Positions 45,687-54,240 of a DNA stretch of 64,000 bases are shown here, piece by piece. This stretch comes from Bacillus sp. T3. GTDB taxonomy: Bacteria > Bacillota > Bacilli > Bacillales > Cytobacillaceae. Location of the stretch: NCBI RefSeq assembly GCF_033449965.1, contig NZ_CP137761.1, positions 1,178,001 to 1,242,000 of the forward strand, written 5' to 3'. A program made the translations under genes and the position numbers. The notes under the pieces were generated by a model. The model searched no databases. It saw nothing but the letters and a program-made list of their open reading frames with translations, and was not told the origin of the DNA. The first letter of the stretch is position 1, and each line of letters opens with the position of its first letter.

Positions 45687-46520
45687 ATGTTTGATTTTTA
45701 TATGACGCGGCTGCACGAGCTAACGGTTATAGTGTATGCCTTAAGTGTGCTCTTATATTTTATTGATTTTCTTCACAGTAACCGGAAGGCTAATCAAGTG
45801 GCCTTCTGGTTACTTGCATTTGTATGGGTGCTGCAAACAACCTTTTTTTGTCTATATATGGCAAAGACGGGACGGTTTCCAGTCTTGACGGTGTTTGAAG
45901 GATTGTATTTTTATTCGTGGGTATTGGTATCGCTTTCGGTCGGGATCAATAAGTTATTAAGAATGGATTTTATCGTCTTTTTTACAAATATCCTCGGCTT
46001 TGTGATCATGGCGATTCATACCTTTGCGCCTGTTCAATATAATTCAGTTGTTATTGCCAAGCAGCTCGTTTCAGAATTGCTGCTCATTCATATTACAATG
46101 GCGATTCTTTCTTATGGAGCCTTTGCTCTATCGGCTGTATTTTCCCTATTGTACTTGATTCAATATAATTTATTGAAACAAAAAAAGTGGGGGAAAAGAC
46201 TGGCTAGGATTGCTGATCTATCGAAGCTTGAGCGATTATCCTATGTTTTAAATGTGATTGGGGTTCCGATTCTGTTTATTAGCCTCGTCCTGGGCTTGCA
46301 ATGGGCGTTTATCAAATTACCTAACATGGACTGGTATGATCCGAAAGTCATCAGCTCTTTCGTCATGCTTTGCACATACAGTATTTATATTTATTTGCGC
46401 CTGCGAAAGGAGCTTTTTGGCCGATCGCTGGCACTTTGGAATATCGCATCATTTATCATCGTTTTACTAAATTTCTTCTTATTAGGAAAACTATCAACAT
46501 TTCATGTTTGGTATGTATAA
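45687..46520 (+). CDS. hemX: HemX, CcsA-related membrane protein
   Basis: 277 residues, eight hydrophobic segments, CcmC/CcsA-like cytochrome assembly fold with HITMAILSYGAFALSAVFSLLYL (in part) and WAFIKLPNMDWYDPKV. In B. subtilis HemX negatively affects the amount of HemA protein. Start ATG 45687 lies 14 nt after hemA. The WWD-like heme-handling region is much reduced compared with true CcsA. Confidence 0.92.
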   Translation: MFDFYMTRLHELTVIVYALSVLLYFIDFLHSNRKANQVAFWLLAFVWVLQTTFFCLYMAKTGRFPVLTVFEGLYFYSWVLVSLSVGINKLLRMDFIVFFTNILGFVIMAIHTFAPVQYNSVVIAKQLVSELLLIHITMAILSYGAFALSAVFSLLYLIQYNLLKQKKWGKRLARIADLSKLERLSYVLNVIGVPILFISLVLGLQWAFIKLPNMDWYDPKVISSFVMLCTYSIYIYLRLRKELFGRSLALWNIASFIIVLLNFFLLGKLSTFHVWYV

Positions 46521-46535
46521 TTCAAGGAGGCTGTC

Positions 46536-47468
46536 ATGAGAAAAATTATTGTAGGTTCAAGACGTAGCAAGCTAGCGTTAACACAAACGAACTGGGTGAT
46601 CGATCAATTAAAAAAATTGGATGCTTCTTTTGATTTCGAAGTGAAAGAAATCGTAACAAAAGGCGACCGCATTTTGGATGTGACACTATCAAAGGTTGGC
46701 GGTAAGGGCCTTTTTGTTAAAGAAATCGAGCAAGCCATGATGGATAAAGAGATCGATATGGCAGTCCACAGTATGAAAGATATGCCAGCAGTCCTACCTG
46801 AAGGATTGGTAATTGGATGTATTCCTTTCCGTGAGGATCATCGTGATGTACTTATTTCAAAGGATAACGTTCCATTTAATCAATTAAAGCAAGGTGCTGT
46901 GATTGGGACAAGCAGTTTGCGCCGGAGTGCTCAGCTGTTAGCAAAACGACCAGACCTTGAAATTAAATGGATACGTGGAAATATCGATACTCGTGTTGAA
47001 AAGCTAAAATCAGGTGAATACGATGCGATTATTTTAGCAGCAGCTGGACTTAAGCGGTTAGGCTGGGCAAACGAAGTGATCACGGAGTTTATTGATGCTG
47101 ATTTGTGTGTCCCTGCCGTTGGGCAAGGTGCACTTTCAATTGAGTGCCGTGGTGAAGACGAAGAACTATTAGCTTTATTTGATAAATTCACATGTAAAAA
47201 TACGGAACGTGCGGTGCGTGCAGAGCGTTCATTCCTTCAAAAAATGGAGGGTGGCTGTCAGGTTCCAATTGCCGGATATGCTTATATTAATGAGCAGGAT
47301 GAAGTCGTGTTAACCGGGTTAGTGGCTTCTCCTGATGGAAAAATAATCTATAAAGAACAATTTACAAGTCAAAATCCTGAAGATGCTGGCGTCATTGTGG
47401 CTGAGCGTTTAACGGAAAAGGGTGGTAAGGCGTTAATCGATCAAGTGAAGCAGGAGCTTGATCAGTAA
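46536..47468 (+). CDS. hemC: Porphobilinogen deaminase
   Basis: 310 residues. Polymerises four porphobilinogens into hydroxymethylbilane. VGSRRSKLALTQT at the N-terminus, HSMKDMPA, SSLRRSAQL and the dipyrromethane cofactor cysteine in MEGGCQVPIAGYA. AAGGAGG upstream of ATG 46536. The stop overlaps the hemD ATG by 1 nt. Confidence 0.97.
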   Translation: MRKIIVGSRRSKLALTQTNWVIDQLKKLDASFDFEVKEIVTKGDRILDVTLSKVGGKGLFVKEIEQAMMDKEIDMAVHSMKDMPAVLPEGLVIGCIPFREDHRDVLISKDNVPFNQLKQGAVIGTSSLRRSAQLLAKRPDLEIKWIRGNIDTRVEKLKSGEYDAIILAAAGLKRLGWANEVITEFIDADLCVPAVGQGALSIECRGEDEELLALFDKFTCKNTERAVRAERSFLQKMEGGCQVPIAGYAYINEQDEVVLTGLVASPDGKIIYKEQFTSQNPEDAGVIVAERLTEKGGKALIDQVKQELDQ

Positions 47469-48250
47469 TGAGTGACTCCGCTCCATTACAAGGGAAAACG
47501 ATATTAGTACCAAGAGGAAAAGGGCAAGCAAAGCCCTTTTCCGATTTGGTGAGACAATACGGTGGGGTTCCTGTTGAAATCCCACTCATTGCTTTTCGTC
47601 CTGTACCCAAAAATGACGAGTTAATGGAAATCATTAATAAACTTTCTACATATGATTGGATTATTTTCACAAGCAATGTCACAATCGAGACGTTTTTCAA
47701 GATTGCAGGAGACAAAGCGTTCTCCCTTTTACCTAAGGTTGCCGTTATCGGTGTAAGAACAAAGCAGATATTAGAAGACAGAGGAATTCCAGTCGAGTTT
47801 ACTCCAAGCGAATATGTTGCTGAAGGATTCTTGCGAGAATTTATGCCCCTTGTTCACCCTGGAATGAAGGTGCTTATTCCAAAAGGAAATTTAGCACGTG
47901 ATATCATTGCGACAACATTAAGTGAGGCAGGGGCAATCGTAACGGAGTCCATTATATACGAAACCTATGCTCCCGAAGACAGCAAAAGTAAACTAGTCGA
48001 AATGCTCAAAAAAAACGAGCTAAATGTATTAGCTTTTACAAGTCCATCAACCATTGATCATTTTATGGAAATTGTGACAGAATCAAATCTTGAAGACAAG
48101 CTCCATTCCTGTTTGGTTGCCTGTATAGGGCCTGTCTCAACATTAAAGGCACAAGAGCTTGGCTTAACGGTGCACGTTTCGCCAGCCAATTATACTATTA
48201 AGGACATGCTTCTTGCCTTAATAGATCTATTAAATCAACGTACTACATAA
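47468..48250 (+). CDS. hemD: Uroporphyrinogen-III synthase
   Basis: 260 residues. Cyclises hydroxymethylbilane with inversion of ring D. The family is divergent, but ILVPRGKGQAKPF, IIFTSNVTIETFF, LIPKGNLARD and AFTSPSTIDHFME fit HemD, and so does its place between hemC and hemB. ATG 47468 shares a base with the hemC stop. Confidence 0.93.
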   Translation: MSDSAPLQGKTILVPRGKGQAKPFSDLVRQYGGVPVEIPLIAFRPVPKNDELMEIINKLSTYDWIIFTSNVTIETFFKIAGDKAFSLLPKVAVIGVRTKQILEDRGIPVEFTPSEYVAEGFLREFMPLVHPGMKVLIPKGNLARDIIATTLSEAGAIVTESIIYETYAPEDSKSKLVEMLKKNELNVLAFTSPSTIDHFMEIVTESNLEDKLHSCLVACIGPVSTLKAQELGLTVHVSPANYTIKDMLLALIDLLNQRTT

Positions 48251-48268
48251 TCAGGGGGTTATTTTACG

Positions 48269-49250
48269 ATGAAAGAGTTACAATTTACACGCCATCGCCG
48301 TTTGCGTTCAAGTGCTAATATGCGTGCATTAGTTCGTGAAAACCACTTAAGCGTGAATGATTTTATTTATCCGATTTTTGTGATTGAAGGTAGCAACATT
48401 AAGAATGAAATTTCATCTATGCCAGGGATTTATCAGCTTTCACTTGATAATCTTGCTGCTGAAATGGATGAAGTCGTAGCATTAGGAATTAAATCTGTTT
48501 TATTATTCGGGATTCCTGCAGAGAAGGATGAATGCGGAACTGGTGCATTCCATGACCACGGTATTGTCCAAGAAGGAACTCGTTTTATTAAGGAACATTA
48601 CCCAGAAGTATTAGTTGTCGCGGATACGTGCCTTTGTGAATACACAAGCCATGGCCATTGTGGTGTGATTGAAAATGGGACTGTGTTAAATGATCCTTCC
48701 CTAGATTTACTTGTTCAAACAGCCGTTAGTCAGGCGAAGGCTGGTGCGGATATCATTGCCCCATCGAATATGATGGATGGATTCGTCGTAGCAATTCGCC
48801 AAGGCTTAGATAAAGCTGGCTTTGAGCATATTCCAATCATGTCCTATGCTGTGAAATATGCTTCTGCATTTTACGGTCCGTTCCGTGAAGCAGCTGAAAG
48901 CACGCCGCAATTTGGCGATCGTAAAGCTTATCAAATGGATCCGGCTGAATCGCCTAGAAGCCCTTCGTGAAGCAGAGTCTGATGTGATGGAAGGCGCTGA
49001 TTTCTTAATTGTTAAGCCTGGTTTACCATATCTGGATATTGTTCGCGATGTGAAAAATAATTTCAACCTGCCAGTGGTGATTTACAATGTGAGCGGCGAG
49101 TATTCCATGATTAAAGCGGCAGCACAAAACGGTTGGGTTGATGAGAAAAATACAGTTTTAGAAATGCTCACTGGCATGAAGCGTGCCGGCGGAGATTTAA
49201 TCATTACCTACTTCGCCAAAGATGCGGCAAAATGGTTATCGGAACAGTAA
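48269..49250 (+). CDS. hemB: Porphobilinogen synthase (delta-aminolevulinate dehydratase), frame broken once
   Basis: Condenses two 5-aminolevulinates. Zinc cysteines in DTCLCEYTSHGHCG; active-site lysines in IMSYAVKYASAFYGPFR and NVSGEYSMIKAAA region. At 48951-48958 (CCGGCTGA) there is one extra base: removing the G at 48957 gives YQMDPANRLEALREAESDVMEGAD (in part), as the family requires, and a 326-residue protein. The two ORFs are 48269-48970 and the frame ending 49250. Another indel beside a CCGG. Confidence 0.93.
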
Positions 49251-49271
49251 TAGAATTTGTTTTTTAACAGA

Positions 49272-49402
49272 ACCTATAGGAAAAGCGCAAGGCGCCCGCC
49301 TATCGGCGACAAGCACAAGACGAGCCTGCCGAAAGGTTGTTCTTTGACCTTTTGGCCGGATTGGCTTGTGACCTCGAGCCGATGGCGCCTGGAGCTAGAC
49401 AC
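49272..49402. repeat. GC-rich dispersed palindromic repeat between hemB and hemL
   Basis: About 130 bp. GGAAAAGCGCAAGGCGCC at the left; AGACGAGCCTGCCGAAAGG, CCTTTTGGCCGG and CTCGAGCCGATGGCGCCTGG at the right fold into nested inverted repeats. I recognise the AAGACGAGCCTGCCGAAAGG type from many Bacillus and Geobacillus intergenic regions. It differs from the CTGTTGATT family. Its function is unknown. Confidence 0.75.
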
Positions 49403-49475
49403 CCATCAAAATTTTATACTTTCTTTACTTCTATAAAAATAGTTGATAAACGATAAACATCATAAGGAGATTACG

Positions 49476-50765
49476 ATGCGCTCTTACGAAAAATCTATCG
49501 CAGCTTTTAATGAAGCCAAAACTTTAATGCCTGGTGGAGTGAATTCACCTGTACGTGCCTTCAAATCTGTAAACATGGATCCAATTTTCATGGCAAGTGG
49601 AAAAGGTTCTAAAATTTACGATATTGATGGCAATGAATATATTGATTACGTTTTATCATGGGGTCCACTTATTTTAGGTCATACGAATGATCGTGTTGTG
49701 GAAGCTATTAAAAAGGTAGCAGAGCTTGGCACAAGCTTTGGTGCGCCATCTTTAATCGAAACTGAAGTCGCAAAGCTTGTTCGTGAACGTGTCCCTTCAA
49801 TTGAAGTGGTTCGCATGGTTTCTTCTGGTACAGAAGCGACAATGAGTGCGTTGCGTTTAGCTCGCGGCTATACTGGCCGAAATAAAATCTTAAAATTCGA
49901 AGGCTGCTATCATGGCCATGGAGATTCTCTTCTAATCAAAGCTGGATCTGGTGTGGCGACACTTGGTTTGCCTGATAGTCCTGGAGTACCGGAAAGCGTT
50001 GCGAAAAACACGATTACGGTCGCTTATAATGATTTAGAGAGCGTACGTTATGCTTTCGAACAGTTTGGCGAGGATATCGCTTGTATCATCGTTGAGCCAG
50101 TTGCTGGCAACATGGGCGTTGTACCGCCACAACCAGGGTTCTTAGAAGGTTTACGTGAAATTACGACTCAGTACGGTGCACTATTGATCTTTGATGAGGT
50201 TATGACTGGCTTCCGTGTCGGCTATAATTGTGCGCAAGGTTATTTTGGGATTACTCCTGATTTAACTTGCTTAGGAAAAGTAATCGGTGGTGGACTTCCT
50301 GTTGGTGCATACGGCGGTAAAGCAGAAATCATGGAGCAAATCGCACCAAGCGGTCCAATTTACCAAGCCGGTACGTTATCTGGTAACCCACTTGCGATGA
50401 CAGCTGGACTTGAAACATTAAGTCAGCTCACTCCTGCTCATTATGAAGAGTTCATTCGTAAAGGAGATATGCTGGAAGCAGGCTTTAAAGCGGCTGCTGC
50501 AAAGTACGATGTACCACTTACATGCAACCGTGCCGGTTCGATGATTGGTTTCTTCTTTACAAATGAAGATATCATTAATTATGAAACGGCTAAAACGTCT
50601 GATCTGGAATTTTTTGCAAACTATTTCCGTGAAATGGCGAACGAAGGTGTATTCTTACCACCTTCACAATTCGAAGGAATTTTCCTATCGACTGCCCACT
50701 CGGATGAGGACATCCAAAAAACAATTGCAGCTGCTGAAGTGGCATTTTCAAAACTTCGCGGTTAA
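49476..50765 (+). CDS. hemL: Glutamate-1-semialdehyde 2,1-aminomutase
   Basis: 429 residues. PLP enzyme that makes 5-aminolevulinate, the second C5-pathway step. Motifs: MPGGVNSPVRAF, SSGTEATMSALRLARG, GCYHGHGDSLL, DEVMTGFRVG and the PLP lysine in LTCLGKVIGGGLPVGAYGG (in part). Start ATG 49476 with AAGGAGA upstream; the in-frame ATG at 49443 has no site. Last gene of the heme operon. Confidence 0.96.
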   Translation: MRSYEKSIAAFNEAKTLMPGGVNSPVRAFKSVNMDPIFMASGKGSKIYDIDGNEYIDYVLSWGPLILGHTNDRVVEAIKKVAELGTSFGAPSLIETEVAKLVRERVPSIEVVRMVSSGTEATMSALRLARGYTGRNKILKFEGCYHGHGDSLLIKAGSGVATLGLPDSPGVPESVAKNTITVAYNDLESVRYAFEQFGEDIACIIVEPVAGNMGVVPPQPGFLEGLREITTQYGALLIFDEVMTGFRVGYNCAQGYFGITPDLTCLGKVIGGGLPVGAYGGKAEIMEQIAPSGPIYQAGTLSGNPLAMTAGLETLSQLTPAHYEEFIRKGDMLEAGFKAAAAKYDVPLTCNRAGSMIGFFFTNEDIINYETAKTSDLEFFANYFREMANEGVFLPPSQFEGIFLSTAHSDEDIQKTIAAAEVAFSKLRG

Positions 50766-50777
50766 TCTAAAAAATAA

Positions 50778-50823
50778 AACAGCCTAGGACCTCGGATTAG
50801 AGGTTCTAGGCTGTTATTTTTTT
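50778..50823 (+). terminator. Terminator of the hem operon
   Basis: AACAGCCTAGgACCTC-ggatta-GAGGTtCTAGGCTGTT followed by ATTTTTTT. Confidence 0.93.
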
Positions 50824-50855
50824 AATAGGGAGGAGTTTTGTGATTTCTCTTCCGA

Positions 50856-50972
50856 TTTTATTCGCTTACATTGCAATGTTATTCGCCAAAATTAGGATTT
50901 ATTTGCCAAAATCAAGATTTATTCGCCTAAATGAGAATTTATACGCCAAAACCTAAGATTTATTAGCCGACC
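50856..50972 (+). repeat. 20-bp tandem repeat array between hemL and spoVID
   Basis: Four to five units of the form TTATTCGCCAAAATnAGGAT at 20-bp spacing (one of 21), preceded by a degenerate one (TTATTCGCTTACATTG). The GCC core is kept while the 3' part varies. Not coding. It starts about 30 nt after the hem terminator. Confidence 0.85.
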
Positions 50973-51083
50973 TCCTTTCAGCCGCTAATTTCGCGCTCTT
51001 TTTATCATAAAAAAATCTTCTTTTTCATAGAGTGTTAATGACATGGTGATTACATGGAGTGGGAAAAGAAGGGAGGAGTCGCT

Positions 51084-52323
51084 TTGTCTCAAGAACATCA
51101 ATCGTTTTTACGATTTTCATTAGAAGAGTCAGTTTGGTTTCAAAAAGGACAGGAAGTTGCAGAATTAGTTTCGATCTCTTTAGATCCGAACATCACCATC
51201 ATTGAAAATGATCAGTACGTAGCCATTCGCGGCTCGCTTGAATTAACAGGCGAATATAAGAGAATTGATGAGGATTCATCAGGGCAAGAGGACATCATAT
51301 CTGCACCGAAATTTGTGCAATCTGTTGAGGAAAGAGAAGAAGGAATTTGTGAATTTTTGCATCGCTTTCCGGTTGATATCACAATCCCAAACAATCGAAT
51401 ACAAAGTGTTTACGATATCGATGTAACCGTAGATTCCTTCGATTATGTTGTGCCAGAGCGGAGCTGCTTAAAGCTTGTGGCTGAACTAACGATTTCCTGG
51501 ACTTTATGGTGAGCAACAAAATGTTCCGAATGATGAGGAGGAACAGACACCAGAATTTGTCTTTGAGCTGGAGCGAGATGTGGAGGAAGCTGAAGAACAA
51601 GCCGAAGAGTTTTCTAATGTCAGTTTGGAAGAGACTGAACAGGAGGAAGACCTAGAATTAGAGCCTATGTATCGATCTGAACAAGAAGAAGATCGAGAGG
51701 AAAGTCATACTTATTCTCCTAATTTTATATTGTCCTATCCAACTGAGTCTATAGTCGATGAGTTAGAGGATGAATCTGCTCCATTCGATTATTCTCAGCC
51801 GTTCTCTGCTGAGGCAAAGAAGCAAGGAGATCCAGTGCAAACTCCTGAGTATAAATGGGGAAATCCTACGGCTATACCAGCCCCGTCGATACCAAAGCTA
51901 CCTGATTTTTCTTTTGCGGGAAAAAGGGCAGAAGGGCAAAGCATTCAAGAAGAGGAAGTGCCACCATCACCAAGCTTTGAAGTTGATGTTCAAGAAGTTG
52001 CCGGTCAGGTGGCTGAGGTGGAAAGTGTCCAGCAGGAATCCTCCTCATCCTCTTCATCCTCTGATGAGAAGCCGGGATTACTAAAGAAATTTACGAAGAA
52101 AAAGAGCATGTCAATCGCTGAGTTTTTAGGTAGAAAAAGCGAAAATGAGCTCCAAGCAAAACTAAAAGTTTGTATTGTCCAACAAGGAGACACGCTCGAT
52201 AGCATTTCGGAACGTTATGCACTTCCAATTCAGCAAATTCTGAGGGTAAACCATTTAGAGGCAAACCAAGATGTTTACGAGGGGCAAGTGCTCTATATTC
52301 CAGAAACGGCAGGCAGCCGATAG
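51084..52323 (+). CDS. spoVID: Stage VI sporulation protein D (SpoVID), frame broken once
   Basis: Spore coat encasement protein. The N-terminal domain begins MSQEHQSFLRFSLEESVWFQ (20 residues). A long, acidic, low-complexity middle (many E/D, SSSSSSSS) is followed by a C-terminal LysM domain (VQQGDTLDSISERYALPIQQ; VNHLEANQDVYEGQVLYIPE). At 51496-51500 (CCTGG) the frame shifts +1; reading CCGG gives TISGLYGEQQNVPNDEEEQ and joins both parts into 412 residues. Start TTG 51084 follows GGGAGGAG. SpoVID binds SafA and SpoIVA in B. subtilis. Confidence 0.92.
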
Positions 52324-52333
52324 ATTGTGCAAC

Positions 52334-52371
52334 AGAGCAGGTATCCTTTCGACCTGCTCTGGTCTTTTTTT
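52334..52371 (+). terminator. Terminator after spoVID
   Basis: AGAGCAGGT-atcctttcg-ACCTGCTCT then GGTCTTTTTTT. Confidence 0.9.
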
Positions 52372-52414
52372 ATAACCAACAGCTCCTTTGATCTGAAAGA
52401 GAGTGACCAAACTT

Positions 52415-53467
52415 ATGAATCTTGATGAAGCTTCAGTTATTTTAGCCCAATATGGAGTGAGACCTTATTTTGTTGAGGACTTAGGGAAAATAAAGCGGGT
52501 TACGGCTGATAAAGGTGTATTTGCGTTAAAAGTGGTGCCACCAGCACAAGGGACAGAATTTATCCGCCACGTCCAAACATTGTATCAAAAAGGCTATTAT
52601 CGTGTAGTCCCGATATATCCGACGCTCGATGGCCGTTATGCAGTGCTCCATCAATCTGCACTGTACTATTTAATGCCTTGGCTTCCGAATGAAGAAAAAG
52701 AGGATACCTCGCAAAAAAATAAAAAATTGTTTCGGGAGCTAGCTCGCCTGCACACCTTATCATCGAAAGAGTATCCAATCAAGAAAGAAGATCGCAAGGA
52801 GCATTATGAAAATACGTTGCTGCTTCTTGAAAAGGATGAAGAGTTTTTAGTTGGGTTTCTTGAGCAATGTGAAAAAAAAATCTATATGTCCCCGTTTGAA
52901 TTGCAATTTTGCCTCTATTACCATGACGTCCATCAAGCATTGCGCTTTTCAAAGAAGCAGCTCGAGGCTTGGTATGAAAAAACGAAGGAAGAGGAAAAAA
53001 TCCGAACGGTACTGATTCACGGTAAGTTTTCGTCCGATCATTTTCTGTTTGATAACAAAGGCTATGGCTATTTTATGAACTTCGAAAATGCAAGACAGGG
53101 ATCACCCTATCAGGATATCCTTCCTTACTTATTTCGCTCGTTAAAAGGATTCCCGATGCGGAGTGAGGATTGTATTGATTGGCTCTTGATTTATTATAAA
53201 TATTTCCCGTTAAAGGAAGAGGAAAAGCAATTAATGCTAAGCTATTTCACCCATCCGACTGCATTTCTTCGAGTTGTAAAAAAATATTATAAACAGCCCA
53301 CAGCAGTAAGGAAGAAGGAGCGAAAGTTCTCGCAGCAGCTTCAGCGGCAATATTGGCAGCTGAAAAACACGGAATATGTAGTCAGCCGCTTAAATGAAAT
53401 TGAACGGCAGAGGAAAGCCCAGGCTGAAGCACAGGCCCAGGCGCAACAAGAAGGAGCCCAGAATTGA
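52415..53467 (+). CDS. ysxE: Spore coat-associated kinase-like protein YsxE
   Basis: 350 residues of the CotS/YsxE family, an aminoglycoside-phosphotransferase-like fold. The lysine of GVFALKVVPP and the HGKFSSDHFLFD segment occupy kinase-like positions, but the catalytic HGDLHxxN motif is altered (HGKFSSDH). A long C-terminal stretch is rich in K/R/Q/A. YsxE is a SpoVID-dependent coat protein in B. subtilis. Start ATG 52415 with AGAGAGTGA 8 nt upstream; a GTG at 52403 overlaps that site. Confidence 0.9.
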   Translation: MNLDEASVILAQYGVRPYFVEDLGKIKRVTADKGVFALKVVPPAQGTEFIRHVQTLYQKGYYRVVPIYPTLDGRYAVLHQSALYYLMPWLPNEEKEDTSQKNKKLFRELARLHTLSSKEYPIKKEDRKEHYENTLLLLEKDEEFLVGFLEQCEKKIYMSPFELQFCLYYHDVHQALRFSKKQLEAWYEKTKEEEKIRTVLIHGKFSSDHFLFDNKGYGYFMNFENARQGSPYQDILPYLFRSLKGFPMRSEDCIDWLLIYYKYFPLKEEEKQLMLSYFTHPTAFLRVVKKYYKQPTAVRKKERKFSQQLQRQYWQLKNTEYVVSRLNEIERQRKAQAEAQAQAQQEGAQN

Positions 53468-53495
53468 CATGCGTCAACTGCGGGCTCCTTTTTTA
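53451..53495 (+). terminator. Terminator after ysxE
   Basis: AAGGAGCCC ... GGGCTCCTT followed by TTTTTA; an inner TTGAC/GTCAA stem extends it. The left arm is within the last ysxE codons. Confidence 0.88.
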
Positions 53496-53517
53496 CCGTG
53501 GTATCAACGAAACATTT

Positions 53518-53712
53518 TTATAAAAATTCTAATTGGAAAGCAATAGCAAACAATATAAGGACGGTCAGAAATAACACATCAAAGGTGGTTGGCAAGAAAA
53601 TCGTGCGAATCCCTTGAAAAATACAAAAGGGAATTGAAAATTGCGCACAGACATTGCGGATTGTTCTTAGCCATGGCGGAAGTGTATAAGGGCTATATCT
53701 TCGCTTCAACAT
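53518..53712 (-). CDS. Small predicted membrane protein, 64 residues
   Basis: ATG 53712 on the minus strand with AGAGGGG close upstream. The head is basic and proline-rich (MLKRRYSPYTLPPWLRTIR) and a C-terminal helix spans residues ~44-63 (VLFLTVLILFAIAFQLEFL). A middle segment FCIFQGIRTIFLPTT is semi-hydrophobic. The composition and start site look like a real gene, though I do not know the family. It is convergent with ysxE, and its 5' side faces the valS leader. Confidence 0.65.
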   Translation of the reverse strand: MLKRRYSPYTLPPWLRTIRNVCAQFSIPFCIFQGIRTIFLPTTFDVLFLTVLILFAIAFQLEFL

Positions 53713-53832
53713 TCTTCCCCTCTTTTACATCTTTATTGTTCTAGTGTATGCCCAGTTATTTTGAAAAGTGCTATCAAGCTAAGAAACAATTGTGCAAAAA
53801 TGTATATACTAGAAAAAAATCGGTGAGAATGA

Positions 53833-53862
53833 TTGACGACAAACACCTTTTTTAGGTAGTAT
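53833..53862 (+). promoter_or_regulatory. Candidate promoter of valS
   Basis: -35 TTGACG (53833-53838), 18-bp spacer, -10 TAGTAT (53857-53862); upstream of the T-box leader. Confidence 0.6.
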
Positions 53863-53933
53863 AGCTTATGAATCAATTTCATCCTGAAATATGACACAAG
53901 CCAACTTTTTTCAGGGAAAATCAAATAGTATGC

Positions 53934-54187
53934 AAAGATAGGGAAGAGTACGATGGACAACTGTTTTTAGAGAGGGAAGCATAATGCTGAAAGCTTCCTA
54001 AACAGATCATTGGAAGGTCGCCCTTGAGCATCTCCTGTGAACGAGCGTAATGCGATTAGTAGCTGGAGACGGGAAATCCGTTAATGTGTTAAGTGCCAGT
54101 TAGCCTGTTTGCTAATTGGAAAAAAGGTGGTACCGCGAAGCAAACTCCATTCGTCCTTTTCATGACGAATGGGGTTTTTTGTTTTAT
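53934..54187 (+). promoter_or_regulatory. T-box leader (valine) of valS
   Basis: K-turn region AGATAGGGAAGAGTA, AGAGAG bulge and GCTGAAAGCTTCC apical part of stem I. The specifier region reads GAAG-GTC-GCC, giving GTC (Val) at 54017-54019. T-box AAAGGTGGTACCGCG at 54123-54137. The terminator AACTCCATTCGTC-cttttcat-GACGAATGGGGTT then TTTT ends near 54182. Uncharged tRNA-Val would allow read-through into valS. Confidence 0.9.
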
Positions 54188-54240
54188 AAAGAAACGCATT
54201 TAACGAAAATGATATATTTTTTTAATTGGAGGAAAGTGCA

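Noticed and set aside
53733..53960. Minus-strand ORF of 75 residues upstream of valS
   Set aside because: No ribosome-binding site, and it overlaps the plus-strand valS promoter and T-box leader.
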